Part shown: in pieces, positions 1-6,828 of the stretch
Layout: the number at the start of each line of letters is the position of its first letter
How positions within the stretch are numbered: position 1 is the first letter of the stretch
Assembly (NCBI GenBank): GCA_020718125.1
Contig: DYDC01000010.1
Span: 1 to 21,517, forward strand
Length of the DNA stretch: 21,517 bases
Direction of reading: 5' to 3'
Origin: Methylacidiphilum sp.
Lineage (GTDB): Bacteria > Verrucomicrobiota > Verrucomicrobiia > CAIQCK01
Translations under genes and position numbers: made by a program
The notes under the pieces: generated by a model
The model's database searches: none
Seen by the model: the letters and a program-made list of their open reading frames with translations, nothing else
Told to the model about the DNA's origin: nothing

Positions 1-50
1 CGTGGGGGCGAACGCCTCTGAGCAAGGAACTCTGCCGACGCTGGGACTGG

Positions 51-506
51 CGCACCACGCCCCCGTTTGCCGGGCCGTGGCCCGCCCATGAAGGTTTCAT
101 CGGCTTCGACCACTCCGGCCAGTCGATCCCGGCCCGGTCGCACCATCGCCCGCCGCAGCTTGTGCAGCCAGTTTCAGGCGGTTCGATAACTGCCCAAACC
201 AGGAATCCGCCGCACGCCCAAAGCACTGGCCCCCGACTTCTGATTGGTGACATGCCAGATCGCTTCACACCAAAGGCGCGGTGGTTTGCGCGCGTCGGCG
301 AAGAGGGTTCCCGCAGTGACCGTGAAGTCACAGCCGCAGTGAGCACAGCGGTGGAATGGCGGCGTCATGGACCCTGCCTCCGCGGCCTTACAGTCGGGAC
401 AGACAACGCCATCAGGCCGCCGCAACCGCGCCAGGTAATCCCGGCGGGCCGGTTCGGTCGTGAACCAGTCGCGCAATTCCACCGCCGTTCGCGGGTAATC
501 GGACAT
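51..506 (-). pseudogene. IS1595-like transposase, N-terminal remnant with internal stop
   Basis: From the ATG at 504-506 the minus strand encodes 110 residues that look like the start of an IS1595-family transposase. A zinc-ribbon has two Cys pairs (CPDC and CAHC), followed by the family-like stretch ending GLGSYRTA. A TGA stop at 174-176 sits exactly where the family has Trp. The same frame continues past it with NWLHKLRRAMVRPGRD and VEADETFMGG, which carries the first acidic catalytic motif, up to GKRGRGA near position 51. So a single TGG-to-TGA change broke the gene. From about 50 to the window edge the family pattern is lost, so the C-terminal catalytic part is missing or lies outside. 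No convincing ribosome binding site or terminal inverted repeat was found. Family assignment is from motif memory. It could not make a working transposase without readthrough. Confidence 0.75.
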
Positions 507-636
507 GCGGGGAAAACACTCAAGTTCTCAATGCTCTTCATGGAATGACTCCTGTCGTTCGTTTGCGGCGATGATACCCGACCGGGTCGAAGAAACGCCC
601 GTCCCGGGTTTTCTCCGCATCCTGTTGTGCCGGGCG

Positions 637-665
637 TTGACAGGATGCGCCGCTGTTCGTAGTTT
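637..665 (+). promoter_or_regulatory. Sigma70-type promoter for the small basic protein
   Basis: TTGACA at 637-642, a 17-base spacer, then TAGTTT at 660-665. The -35 is perfect and the -10 matches at 4 of 6 positions. Transcription would start near 672, giving a leader of about 13 bases with the AAAGGAGA Shine-Dalgarno directly before the ATG at 685. Confidence 0.55.
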
Positions 666-684
666 AGCGCCCAAAGGAGACACT

Positions 685-951
685 ATGACTAAAGCCGCAA
701 CGAGTAGTCGCAAATCAAAAGGCCGTGGCGATCAGAAGCGGGATCCGCTTGTTCAATCAGCCGTCAAGCTCATAGACAAGGCTGCGTCATTGTTAAAGGA
801 GGGTGTGATCACCGGCGCGGACAAGACCGCCGGGGCGCGTCACGCAATGAAGCTGAAAGCCTCGTCGCTGGTCAACAAGGCTTCAGCCCAGCTTCAGGAG
901 GCGATTGCGGAAGGCGCCACCGCTCTCCGCAAGGGATTGAAGAAACTCTGA
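685..951 (+). CDS. Small basic Lys/Ala-rich protein, unknown function
   Basis: An 88-residue protein that I do not recognise. The ATG at 685 is chosen because AAAGGAGA (672-679) lies five bases upstream; the open frame extends further up but has no signal there. It has 14 Lys and 5 Arg against 7 acidic residues, so it is strongly basic. The first 20 residues are polar and probably disordered (SSRKSKGRGDQKRD). The rest looks helical, with Ala/Leu/Lys repeats (LVQSAVKLIDKAASLLKEGV, then SLVNKASAQLQEAIAEGATALRKGLKKL). No signal peptide, Cys or membrane segment is present. A nucleic-acid- or nucleoid-associated role would suit the charge, but that is a guess. It stands alone, with its own promoter, and converges on the UbiB-like gene 30 bases away. 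Confidence 0.75.
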   Translation: MTKAATSSRKSKGRGDQKRDPLVQSAVKLIDKAASLLKEGVITGADKTAGARHAMKLKASSLVNKASAQLQEAIAEGATALRKGLKKL

Positions 952-981
952 GGCGGGCGTTTCCGCTTTCGGCGGGGCCGT

Positions 982-2685
982 TCACATGCCGCCGCTTCGC
1001 CAGATGGCAAAGGCGAGGCGGAGGGCCATGGCGCCTCCGATGACGAGGCCGGCAATCCCGAGCAGTGGCAGGGGGTGCCACAAGGGATCGGGATGCGCGA
1101 GGATCAGGACGCTCGAGCAGATCAAGATCGCCGCCGCCAGGATCGCTTCGGCCAGACGGTTGCTGATGTGGTTCAGCGTGCTCCGCAACGGCTCGAACCC
1201 TTTGGGATCGAAACGGTGCTGGAGCGGGATGTGGAACCGGCCGCTCCGGACTCGCTCATACAGTTCCCGTGCCTCCTGTGGAAAGTCTCTCAGAAAATCC
1301 GCGGTCTCACCGAAGGAGACATAGAGGTTCTTGAGGATCTGCCGATAATCCAATTTCCCTTCGATGACCTTCATCGCGTAGGGTTCGCCGAACTGGACGA
1401 AATTCAGGTTGGGATCGAGCTCCCTGCCGCTGGCTTCCGCCTGGGTCAGTGCCTTGACGCCCAGGTAGAAGTCGGCCTTCATGCGCAGCTTGTGGTTGAT
1501 GAGCCGGTCCAGGAGACGGTTCAGGACGAAACCAAGTTTCAAATCCTTGAGGGGGCAATCCAGATACTGCTGGGCGAAAGCTTCCACATCGGCTTCCAGC
1601 AGTCGAGGCTCGTCCACATACCCTTCCTCCGACATGTGGAGCAGCGCGCGGCTCACCAGCCGCGCGTCCTTCTCGACCAGCCCGACGACCATGTCCGCAA
1701 TGTTCTCGCGGAACGGCACGCTCAGCGTGCCCATCATGCCGTAGTCAAAGAGCACCAGCACGCCCGGCGGCAGGATCGTGGCGTTGCCGGGATGCGGATC
1801 GCCGTGGAAAAAACCATGCGTGAACACCTGCTGGAAGATCAGCCGTGAGATGCGCTCGGCGAGACGGACCGGATCCACCCCCTGCGCGCGCAACTGCTCC
1901 GGGTCGTCCAGCCGACAACCCGACAGATACTCCATCGTCAGCACCGACCCGGTCGAAAACTCGCGGTAAACGCGCGGCACGCGGATCCAACGGTTGCCCT
2001 TGAACTGCTTCGCGAAGCGCTCCATGTTGCGCGCTTCGCTGGTGAAATCCATCTCCAGTTCGATGGTTTTCGCAAACTCCCGCGCGATCCCCACCGGGTT
2101 CAGCACCGCGATTTCCTCGACATGCGTTTCAAGAAAGTGCGCCACGTCCTGCAGGATGGCCACGTCTATCTCGATGACCTTCGTGATGTCGGGACGCTGC
2201 ACCTTGACGGCGGCCTCGGCGCCGTCCAGCAACGTCGCCCGATGCACTTGGGCCATCGAGGCCGCCGCGACGGGTTTCTCGTCGAACGTCTTGAAGACCT
2301 CCCCCAGAGGCCGGCCCAGTTCCCGCTCGACGATCTTCAGCGCCTCCGCTCCGGGAAAAGGCGGCACTTCATCCTGCAGCTTCCGGAACTCCTCGCACAA
2401 CGCCTCGTCAAAAACATCCCGCCGCGAACTGAGGATCTGGCCGAACTTGACGAACGTCGGGCCTAGCTCCTCCAGCGCCATCCGGAAACGCTCCGCCTTC
2501 GGCTTGCGATGAAGCGCCTCGTTCTTGGGATGCAACTGGCGGTCGGCAATCTCGAGCACCCGCTGGAGGTGGACAAACTTCAGCAGGTCCACGAACCCAT
2601 ACTTGAAGAACGTCAGGAAAATCTGCCGGTAACGCGGCAGATGCTGATACGTCTCGACCGCATTCATGACGTTCTTGAAGAACAT
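982..2685 (-). CDS. ABC1/UbiB-family atypical protein kinase-like protein
   Basis: A 567-residue member of the ABC1/ADCK/UbiB family, whose members support ubiquinone or other isoprenoid-lipid biology by ATP binding rather than ordinary protein phosphorylation. Visible motifs: the family-specific KxGQ (KFGQ, residues 80-83), the Ala-rich nucleotide loop (AAASMAQVHRA, 140-150), Lys161 in VKVQRP, ExD at 211-213, the catalytic-loop equivalent HGDPHPGN at 294-301, and FDYG at 313-316 in place of DFG. Two hydrophobic helices near the C-terminus (about 505-525 and 535-560) should anchor it in the membrane. Length fits the family. The start is chosen at MFFKNVMNAV (2685); the frame stays open to an ATG at 2823, but that 46-residue Cys/Gly-rich extension looks unlike the family. 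No good Shine-Dalgarno is seen at either start. It is transcribed divergently from the epimerase. Quinone-pathway genes are not in the window, so ubiB itself is not assigned. Confidence 0.9.
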   Translation of the reverse strand: MFFKNVMNAVETYQHLPRYRQIFLTFFKYGFVDLLKFVHLQRVLEIADRQLHPKNEALHRKPKAERFRMALEELGPTFVKFGQILSSRRDVFDEALCEEFRKLQDEVPPFPGAEALKIVERELGRPLGEVFKTFDEKPVAAASMAQVHRATLLDGAEAAVKVQRPDITKVIEIDVAILQDVAHFLETHVEEIAVLNPVGIAREFAKTIELEMDFTSEARNMERFAKQFKGNRWIRVPRVYREFSTGSVLTMEYLSGCRLDDPEQLRAQGVDPVRLAERISRLIFQQVFTHGFFHGDPHPGNATILPPGVLVLFDYGMMGTLSVPFRENIADMVVGLVEKDARLVSRALLHMSEEGYVDEPRLLEADVEAFAQQYLDCPLKDLKLGFVLNRLLDRLINHKLRMKADFYLGVKALTQAEASGRELDPNLNFVQFGEPYAMKVIEGKLDYRQILKNLYVSFGETADFLRDFPQEARELYERVRSGRFHIPLQHRFDPKGFEPLRSTLNHISNRLAEAILAAAILICSSVLILAHPDPLWHPLPLLGIAGLVIGGAMALRLAFAIWRSGGM

Positions 2686-2715
2686 GATCGTATTTTGCGC
2701 CAAGGGTGATTTTGT

Positions 2716-2733
2716 GGCGAGATTAAACTCGCC
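2716..2733. promoter_or_regulatory. Palindrome upstream of the UbiB-like gene
   Basis: GGCGAG-ATTAAA-CTCGCC: a perfect 6-bp inverted repeat with an A/T loop, about 30 bases upstream of the chosen ATG at 2685 in the divergent intergenic region. It could be an operator or a hairpin in the 5' leader. If the longer start at 2823 were used it would be coding. Confidence 0.3.
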
Positions 2734-2862
2734 GCAGTGGGTCAATTTCGCAACACGGCAATCGGCGCAGCCGCCGCAAGGACGCCCGCGACCATGTCCG
2801 CCAACTGCGATGAGGACATCCATTCAGCGTGCCGCCAAGTCTCGTCGCTGAACCCGCCTCCC

Positions 2863-2891
2863 TTGCCATCACCGGGGGCGTTTGCTACTGT
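2863..2891 (+). promoter_or_regulatory. Sigma70-type promoter with extended -10, leaderless start
   Basis: TTGCCA at 2863-2868, a 17-base spacer, then TACTGT at 2886-2891 preceded by TGC (extended -10). The epimerase ATG is at 2900, eight bases after the -10, about where transcription should begin. No Shine-Dalgarno precedes that ATG, which is consistent with a leaderless mRNA. Confidence 0.6.
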
Positions 2892-2899
2892 CGCCTTCC

Positions 2900-3847
2900 A
2901 TGAATTGCCTTGTCACCGGTGGCGCCGGGTTCATCGGATCCCACCTGTCTGCACGGTTGCTGCGCGAGGGCCATCGCGTGGTCATCGTGGACGACCTCAA
3001 CGATTTCTACGAGCCGGGCATCAAGGAACGCAACGTGGCGCGGCTCCAACCCGCCGACCGCATCGCGCTGCACCAGCTCGACATCACGGACAAGCCGGCG
3101 CTGGACCGCGTCTTTGCGGCGGAGAAGTTTGATGCCATCGTGCATCTGGCGGCGCGGGCGGGCGTGCGGCCGAGCATCCAGCAACCGCTGCTCTACGTGC
3201 AAACCAACATTGCCGGCACGATGAACCTGCTGGAATGCGCGCGGGCGGCGGGCATCCGGAAGTTCGTGTTCGCCTCGTCGTCGTCGGTCTATGGCGTCAA
3301 CTCGAAAGTGCCGTTCAGCGAGAGCGACCCGATCTTCAAGCCCATCTCGCCCTACGCCGCCACGAAGCTGGCCGGCGAGGCGATCTGCCACAGCTATCAT
3401 CATCTCTACGGCATGGACATGACCTGCCTGCGGTTCTTCACCGTCTATGGCCCGTCGCAGCGGCCCGACCTGGCGATCCACAAGTTCGCGCGGCTCATCG
3501 CGGCGGGGAAACCGATCCAGGTCTATGGCGACGGCACAACGCGGCGGGATTACACGTTCATTGACGACATCGTGGAGGGCATCCTGGCGTGCATCCGCGG
3601 GAAGTTCGGCTGCGAGATCTTCAACCTGGGCAACAGCAACACGGTCGAGCTGCGTTACCTGATCGAGCTGCTGGAGAGCGCGCTGGGCAGGAAGGCAACC
3701 ATTGACCGCCAGCCGGAGCAGCCGGGCGATGTGCCGGTCACTTTTGCCGACATCGCGAAAGCGCGCCGGATGCTCGGCTACGACCCGCAAACAAAAATCG
3801 AGCAGGGCATCCCGAAATTTGTCGAATGGTTCCGACAACAGGCATGA
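2900..3847 (+). CDS. NAD-dependent epimerase, UDP-glucuronate 4-epimerase-like
   Basis: A 315-residue extended SDR. The Rossmann glycine motif GGAGFIG is at residues 7-13. The catalytic triad is Ser in SSSVYG (about 127-129) and YAATK (Tyr152, Lys156). Several stretches follow the UDP-glucuronate 4-epimerase pattern rather than GalE: DDLNDFYEPGIKERN after the second strand, AARAGVRPSI, VYGPSQRPDLAIHKFAR, RRDYTFIDDIVEGI, and QPGDVPVTFADIAKA near the end. The likely reaction is UDP-GlcA to UDP-GalA; a related UDP-hexose epimerase is the alternative. It is cytoplasmic. The start at 2900 gives a protein beginning MNCLVTGG directly at the nucleotide-binding strand and matches the promoter position; an in-frame TTG at 2882 would add six residues and overlap the promoter. 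It precedes the glycan operon on the same strand and probably feeds it. A repeat begins at its stop codon. Confidence 0.88.
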   Translation: MNCLVTGGAGFIGSHLSARLLREGHRVVIVDDLNDFYEPGIKERNVARLQPADRIALHQLDITDKPALDRVFAAEKFDAIVHLAARAGVRPSIQQPLLYVQTNIAGTMNLLECARAAGIRKFVFASSSSVYGVNSKVPFSESDPIFKPISPYAATKLAGEAICHSYHHLYGMDMTCLRFFTVYGPSQRPDLAIHKFARLIAAGKPIQVYGDGTTRRDYTFIDDIVEGILACIRGKFGCEIFNLGNSNTVELRYLIELLESALGRKATIDRQPEQPGDVPVTFADIAKARRMLGYDPQTKIEQGIPKFVEWFRQQA

Positions 3848-3990
3848 AATCCGAAATCCGAATATCGAAATCCGAAACAAACCCGAAGGCGGCAATGAAA
3901 AAACACGGGGACGCACCCGGTAAGTTTCCGGGTTTCCTTTTTGACTATTCGAGTTTGTTTCGGATTTCGGATTTCGGATTTCGAGTTTCC
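3845..3990. repeat. GATTTCG/CGAAATC heptamer arrays forming a long inverted repeat
   Basis: Left arm: heptamers TGAAATC, CGAAATC, CGAATAT, CGAAATC from 3845, beginning at the epimerase stop codon. Right arm: GATTTCG three times at 3963-3983. A perfect 17-bp inverted match joins 3866-3882 with 3953-3969. The right arm ends a few bases before the ATG of the next gene at 3993, leaving no Shine-Dalgarno there. The same heptamer forms an array at 16487-16520. Confidence 0.85.
3915..3940 (+). terminator. Possible weak intrinsic terminator between epimerase and operon
   Basis: ACCCGG-TAAGTTT-CCGGGT (6-bp stem, 3915-3933) followed by TTCCTTTTTG. The stem is short and the T tract begins a few bases late, so at most it attenuates. 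It sits inside the heptamer inverted repeat, which could form a competing structure. Confidence 0.3.
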
Positions 3991-3992
3991 AA

Positions 3993-5123
3993 ATGAAACG
4001 CTCCCGCGTCATCCAGCTTCTGTGCGACCTCGTCGCCATCCCCAGCGTCAACCCGCAGGGCGACGCGGGCACGTTGCACACGGGCGAGGCGGAGATTGCC
4101 GCGTTCGTGGCGCAGCGGCTGCGGCGAATGGGCGCGGACGTGGAGCTTCAATATGTCGAGCCGAAGCGGCCGACGGTGATCGGCAAGCTGGCGGCGCGGG
4201 GCCGGGCGAAGCGGGCGGTGGCGTTCGCGCCGCACACCGACACGGTGAGCGTGGCGGGCATGGTCATCGAGCCGTTCAAGCCGGTCATCCGCGGCGACAG
4301 GCTCCACGGTCGCGGCTCGGCGGACACGAAAGGGTCGCTGGCGGCGTTCCTCTGCGCGATGGAACGGCTGGCGCGGTCCCGCGCGGCGCGGGAGCACGAC
4401 ATCTACATGATCGCGCTGATGGGCGAGGAGAGCGGCAACGACGGGGCGAAGTTCCTGATGCGCCACAAGTGGCCGAAGCTGTTCGGCAGGCTGGATTTCG
4501 CCATCGTGGGCGAGCCGACGGAATTGCAGATCGTCAACGCGCACAAAGGCTCGCTCTGGTTCCGCGCCACGACGCGCGGGCGGGCCTGCCACGGCGCGAT
4601 GCCGGAGCGCGGCGAGAATGCGATCACGAAGATGACGCGGATCATCGGATGCCTGGAGCGCGATTTCGTGCCGCGGCTGGCGCGGCGGCAGCATCCGGTG
4701 CTGGGCCGCGCGACGACGAACATCGGCACGATCCGCGGCGGGTCGAAGGTGAACATCGTGCCCGACCTCTGCGCGATGGAGGTGGATCTGCGCACGCTGC
4801 CGGGCGACAACCACGCGGCGTTGCTCCGGAAGCTGCGCGCGATGCCGGGCCGGCCGGAGGTCGAGGTGATGACGGACTGCGCGGGGTTGCAGACGCCGGC
4901 GGAGAATCCGTTTGTGCGCCGGCTCGCCACAGCGGGAGCCGGCCGGTGCGTGGGGGCGCCGTGGTTCTGCGACGCGGCGGTGTTTGCGGAGCGCGGCGTG
5001 GCGGCGGTGGCGTTCGGGCCGGGCAGCATCCGGCAGGGCCACACGAAGGACGAGTTCACAAGCGTCTCGCAAGTGGAGCGGTGCGAGGCTATCATCAGCC
5101 GGTTTTTGGAGAATCTGCCGTGA
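3993..5123 (+). CDS. M20-family metallohydrolase (ArgE/DapE/CPG2-like)
   Basis: A 376-residue M20 peptidase/amidohydrolase, a family that uses two zinc ions to cleave amide bonds of N-acyl amino acids or small peptides. All metal and catalytic positions are visible: HTD (His81, Asp83), ADTKG (Asp111), GEES (Glu145 catalytic, Glu146), GEPTEL (Glu174) and QGHTKDEF (His350). The dimerisation domain lies between, with RACHGAMPERGENAI around 198-211 giving the His200 position. Length is typical and there is no signal peptide, so it is cytoplasmic. Substrate cannot be read from sequence; ArgE- or DapE-like labels would be guesses. It heads six overlapping genes of apparent glycolipid or polysaccharide function, so removal of an acyl or amino-acyl group from a sugar precursor is conceivable but unproven. 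The ATG directly follows the heptamer repeat and has no Shine-Dalgarno. Confidence 0.9.
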   Translation: MKRSRVIQLLCDLVAIPSVNPQGDAGTLHTGEAEIAAFVAQRLRRMGADVELQYVEPKRPTVIGKLAARGRAKRAVAFAPHTDTVSVAGMVIEPFKPVIRGDRLHGRGSADTKGSLAAFLCAMERLARSRAAREHDIYMIALMGEESGNDGAKFLMRHKWPKLFGRLDFAIVGEPTELQIVNAHKGSLWFRATTRGRACHGAMPERGENAITKMTRIIGCLERDFVPRLARRQHPVLGRATTNIGTIRGGSKVNIVPDLCAMEVDLRTLPGDNHAALLRKLRAMPGRPEVEVMTDCAGLQTPAENPFVRRLATAGAGRCVGAPWFCDAAVFAERGVAAVAFGPGSIRQGHTKDEFTSVSQVERCEAIISRFLENLP

Positions 5124-5854
5124 AAACGCTGGTCATTGTCCCAACCTACAACGAGCGCGAGAACCTCGCGCGGCTGGTGGAGGCCGCGCTGGAGGCGACG
5201 CCGGATGTGGAGTTGCTCATTGTGGACGACAACTCGCCGGACGGCACGGGCCAGATCGCCGACGAGATCGCGGCGAAGAACCCGCGCGTCCACGTCATGC
5301 ACCGGGCGGGCAAGCTGGGCCTCGGCACGGCCTACATCGCCGGGTTCCGCTGGGGGCTGGAGCGCGACTACGAGGCGATGATGGAGATGGACTGCGATTT
5401 CAGCCACGACCCGCGCGAGCTGCCGAACTTCATCGCGGCGGCGAAGGACGCGGACGTGGTGATCGGCTCGCGTTACAGGAACGGCGTGCGGGTGGTGGAC
5501 TGGCCGATGCAGCGGCTGTTGCTGAGCTTCGGCGCGTCGAAGTATGTGTGGCTGGTGACGGGGATGCCGATCAGTGACCCGACGGGCGGGTTCAAGCTGT
5601 TCCGCCGCCACGTGCTGGAGGCGCTCGACCTCGGCCGCGTGCACTCGGAGGGCTACAGCTTCCAGATCGAGATGAACTACCGCTGCTGGATGAACGGCTA
5701 CCGGATCGCGGAACTGCCGATCACGTTCGTGGACCGGCGCGCGGGAGCGTCGAAGATTTCGCGCAAGATCGTGTGGGAGGCGCTGTGGATGGTGTGGCGG
5801 CTGACGGTCTCGCACGGGTTCCGGCGCTGGCCACGCCGGCGGGCGACGGCATGA
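5120..5854 (+). CDS. Dpm1-like polyprenyl-phosphate glycosyltransferase (GT2)
   Basis: A 244-residue GT2 enzyme of the dolichyl/polyprenyl-phosphate mannose synthase type, transferring a sugar from a nucleotide donor to a polyprenyl phosphate at the inner membrane face. Motifs: VPTYNERENL at the start, IVDDNSPDGT (Asp36-37), the metal-binding DCD (91-93) with FSHDP, VIGSRY (115-120), DPTGGFKLFRR (153-163) and SKISRKIVWEALW near the end. It lacks C-terminal membrane helices, as in single-domain Dpm1 enzymes. The start is GTG at 5120, overlapping the previous stop as GTGA, with GGAGA at 5108-5112 seven bases upstream; the longer open frame upstream is a shadow of the M20 gene. Donor sugar is unknown. 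The N-terminal half of the fused protein at 8089 has the same overall type. Confidence 0.88.
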   Translation: MKTLVIVPTYNERENLARLVEAALEATPDVELLIVDDNSPDGTGQIADEIAAKNPRVHVMHRAGKLGLGTAYIAGFRWGLERDYEAMMEMDCDFSHDPRELPNFIAAAKDADVVIGSRYRNGVRVVDWPMQRLLLSFGASKYVWLVTGMPISDPTGGFKLFRRHVLEALDLGRVHSEGYSFQIEMNYRCWMNGYRIAELPITFVDRRAGASKISRKIVWEALWMVWRLTVSHGFRRWPRRRATA

Positions 5855-6828
5855 ACGCGCCTCCGACGATCAGCGTGGTGGTCCCGCACAAGCCGGGCTT
5901 GGAGGAGGTGCGCGTGCTGAAGGCGCTGGAGCCGGTGGATTACCCGCGCGCCCGCTACGAGGTCATCGTGGCGGAGGGCTATCATCCGAGCAAGCAGCGC
6001 AACCAGGCGGTGGCGCAGGCGCGCGGCGAGATCATCATGTTCTTCGATGACGACGTGCGGCCGGACGCGAAAATTTTCCGGCGGGTCGTGGCGGGCTTCG
6101 AGACGTTCCCGCAGGCGGCGGTGGTGGGCGGGCCGAGCGTGATTCCGCCGACGGACAATTTCTGGCAGCAATGTTTCGCGCGGGTGTTCCGGTCGCGGGT
6201 GACGATGGGCCGGAGCATTGCGCGCTACGAGTCCATGGGCGAACGGCGCGCGACCAGCGAAAGCGAGTTGATCCTCTGCAACCTGGCGATGCGGCGGGAG
6301 GTGTTTGCGAAAGTGGGCGGGTTCGACGAGCGGCTCTGGCCAAACGAGGAGAACGAGTTGTTCGACCGGCTGCGGGCCAACGGGTATGATCTGGTTTATG
6401 ATCCGCAGGTGATCGTGTATCGCAGCCACCGGCCGAACCTCGCCGCGTTCATCCGGCAGGTGTCCGGCTACGGGCGCGGGCGGATGGGGCAGACGTTGAT
6501 CCGGCCAAGCCTGACCTGCATGGTCCGCATGACGCCGGCGGCGTTCGTGCTCTACCTGCTGAGCCTGCTGGCGTGGCACCCGTGGTGGTATCTGCTGCCG
6601 CTGGCGCCTTACGCGGCGCTGATCGGCGCGGCCTCGGCGTGGCACGCCATCCATAACCGCACGTTGGCGGGCGGGCTGATGTCGTTGTGGCTGCTGCCGC
6701 TGGCGCACGTCTCGTATGGCTGCGGGCTGCTGAGCGGGCTGACGCATCACCTGGGCCAGCATCTGGAACCGCCCGGCGCGAAGGTGGAGTTGCGCGTGGC
6801 CAAGGCCTTGGGCGCGACTGAGGTATGA
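5851..6828 (+). CDS. Membrane-anchored family 2 glycosyltransferase
   Basis: A 325-residue GT2-type protein. Residues about 1-215 are the GT-A domain, with DDD (66-68) as the metal-binding motif, VGGFDERLWPNEENELF (155-171) in the acceptor/ED region and GYGRGRMGQ near 207. Three hydrophobic segments follow (about 228-248, 250-268, 274-297). It starts ATGA-overlapped with the upstream gene. Unusually, the first beta-strands lack the normal VDDGS-type motif; the equivalent position reads YEVIVAEGYHPSKQRNQAV. The same layout appears in the second half of the protein at 8089, which keeps similar GGP, CNL and YDP-x-V blocks, so the two are probably paralogues. Role: sugar transfer onto a lipid-linked intermediate at the membrane (inference); donor and acceptor unknown. 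Confidence 0.82.
   Translation: MNAPPTISVVVPHKPGLEEVRVLKALEPVDYPRARYEVIVAEGYHPSKQRNQAVAQARGEIIMFFDDDVRPDAKIFRRVVAGFETFPQAAVVGGPSVIPPTDNFWQQCFARVFRSRVTMGRSIARYESMGERRATSESELILCNLAMRREVFAKVGGFDERLWPNEENELFDRLRANGYDLVYDPQVIVYRSHRPNLAAFIRQVSGYGRGRMGQTLIRPSLTCMVRMTPAAFVLYLLSLLAWHPWWYLLPLAPYAALIGAASAWHAIHNRTLAGGLMSLWLLPLAHVSYGCGLLSGLTHHLGQHLEPPGAKVELRVAKALGATEV

Noticed and set aside
3845..3990. CRISPR array
   Set aside because: The units are seven bases long with no unique spacers and no cas genes nearby.
3941..5119. N-terminal extension of the Dpm1-like frame to 637 residues
   Set aside because: Out-of-frame reading of the M20 gene; the GTG at 5120 with GGAGA upstream is the credible start.
4403..5815. 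470-residue minus-strand open frame, and similar long ones at 2885-4081, 8035-9825 and 9795-11399
   Set aside because: Mirror frames of GC-rich genes with low-complexity Arg/His content; the opposite strand has recognised enzymes with full motifs.
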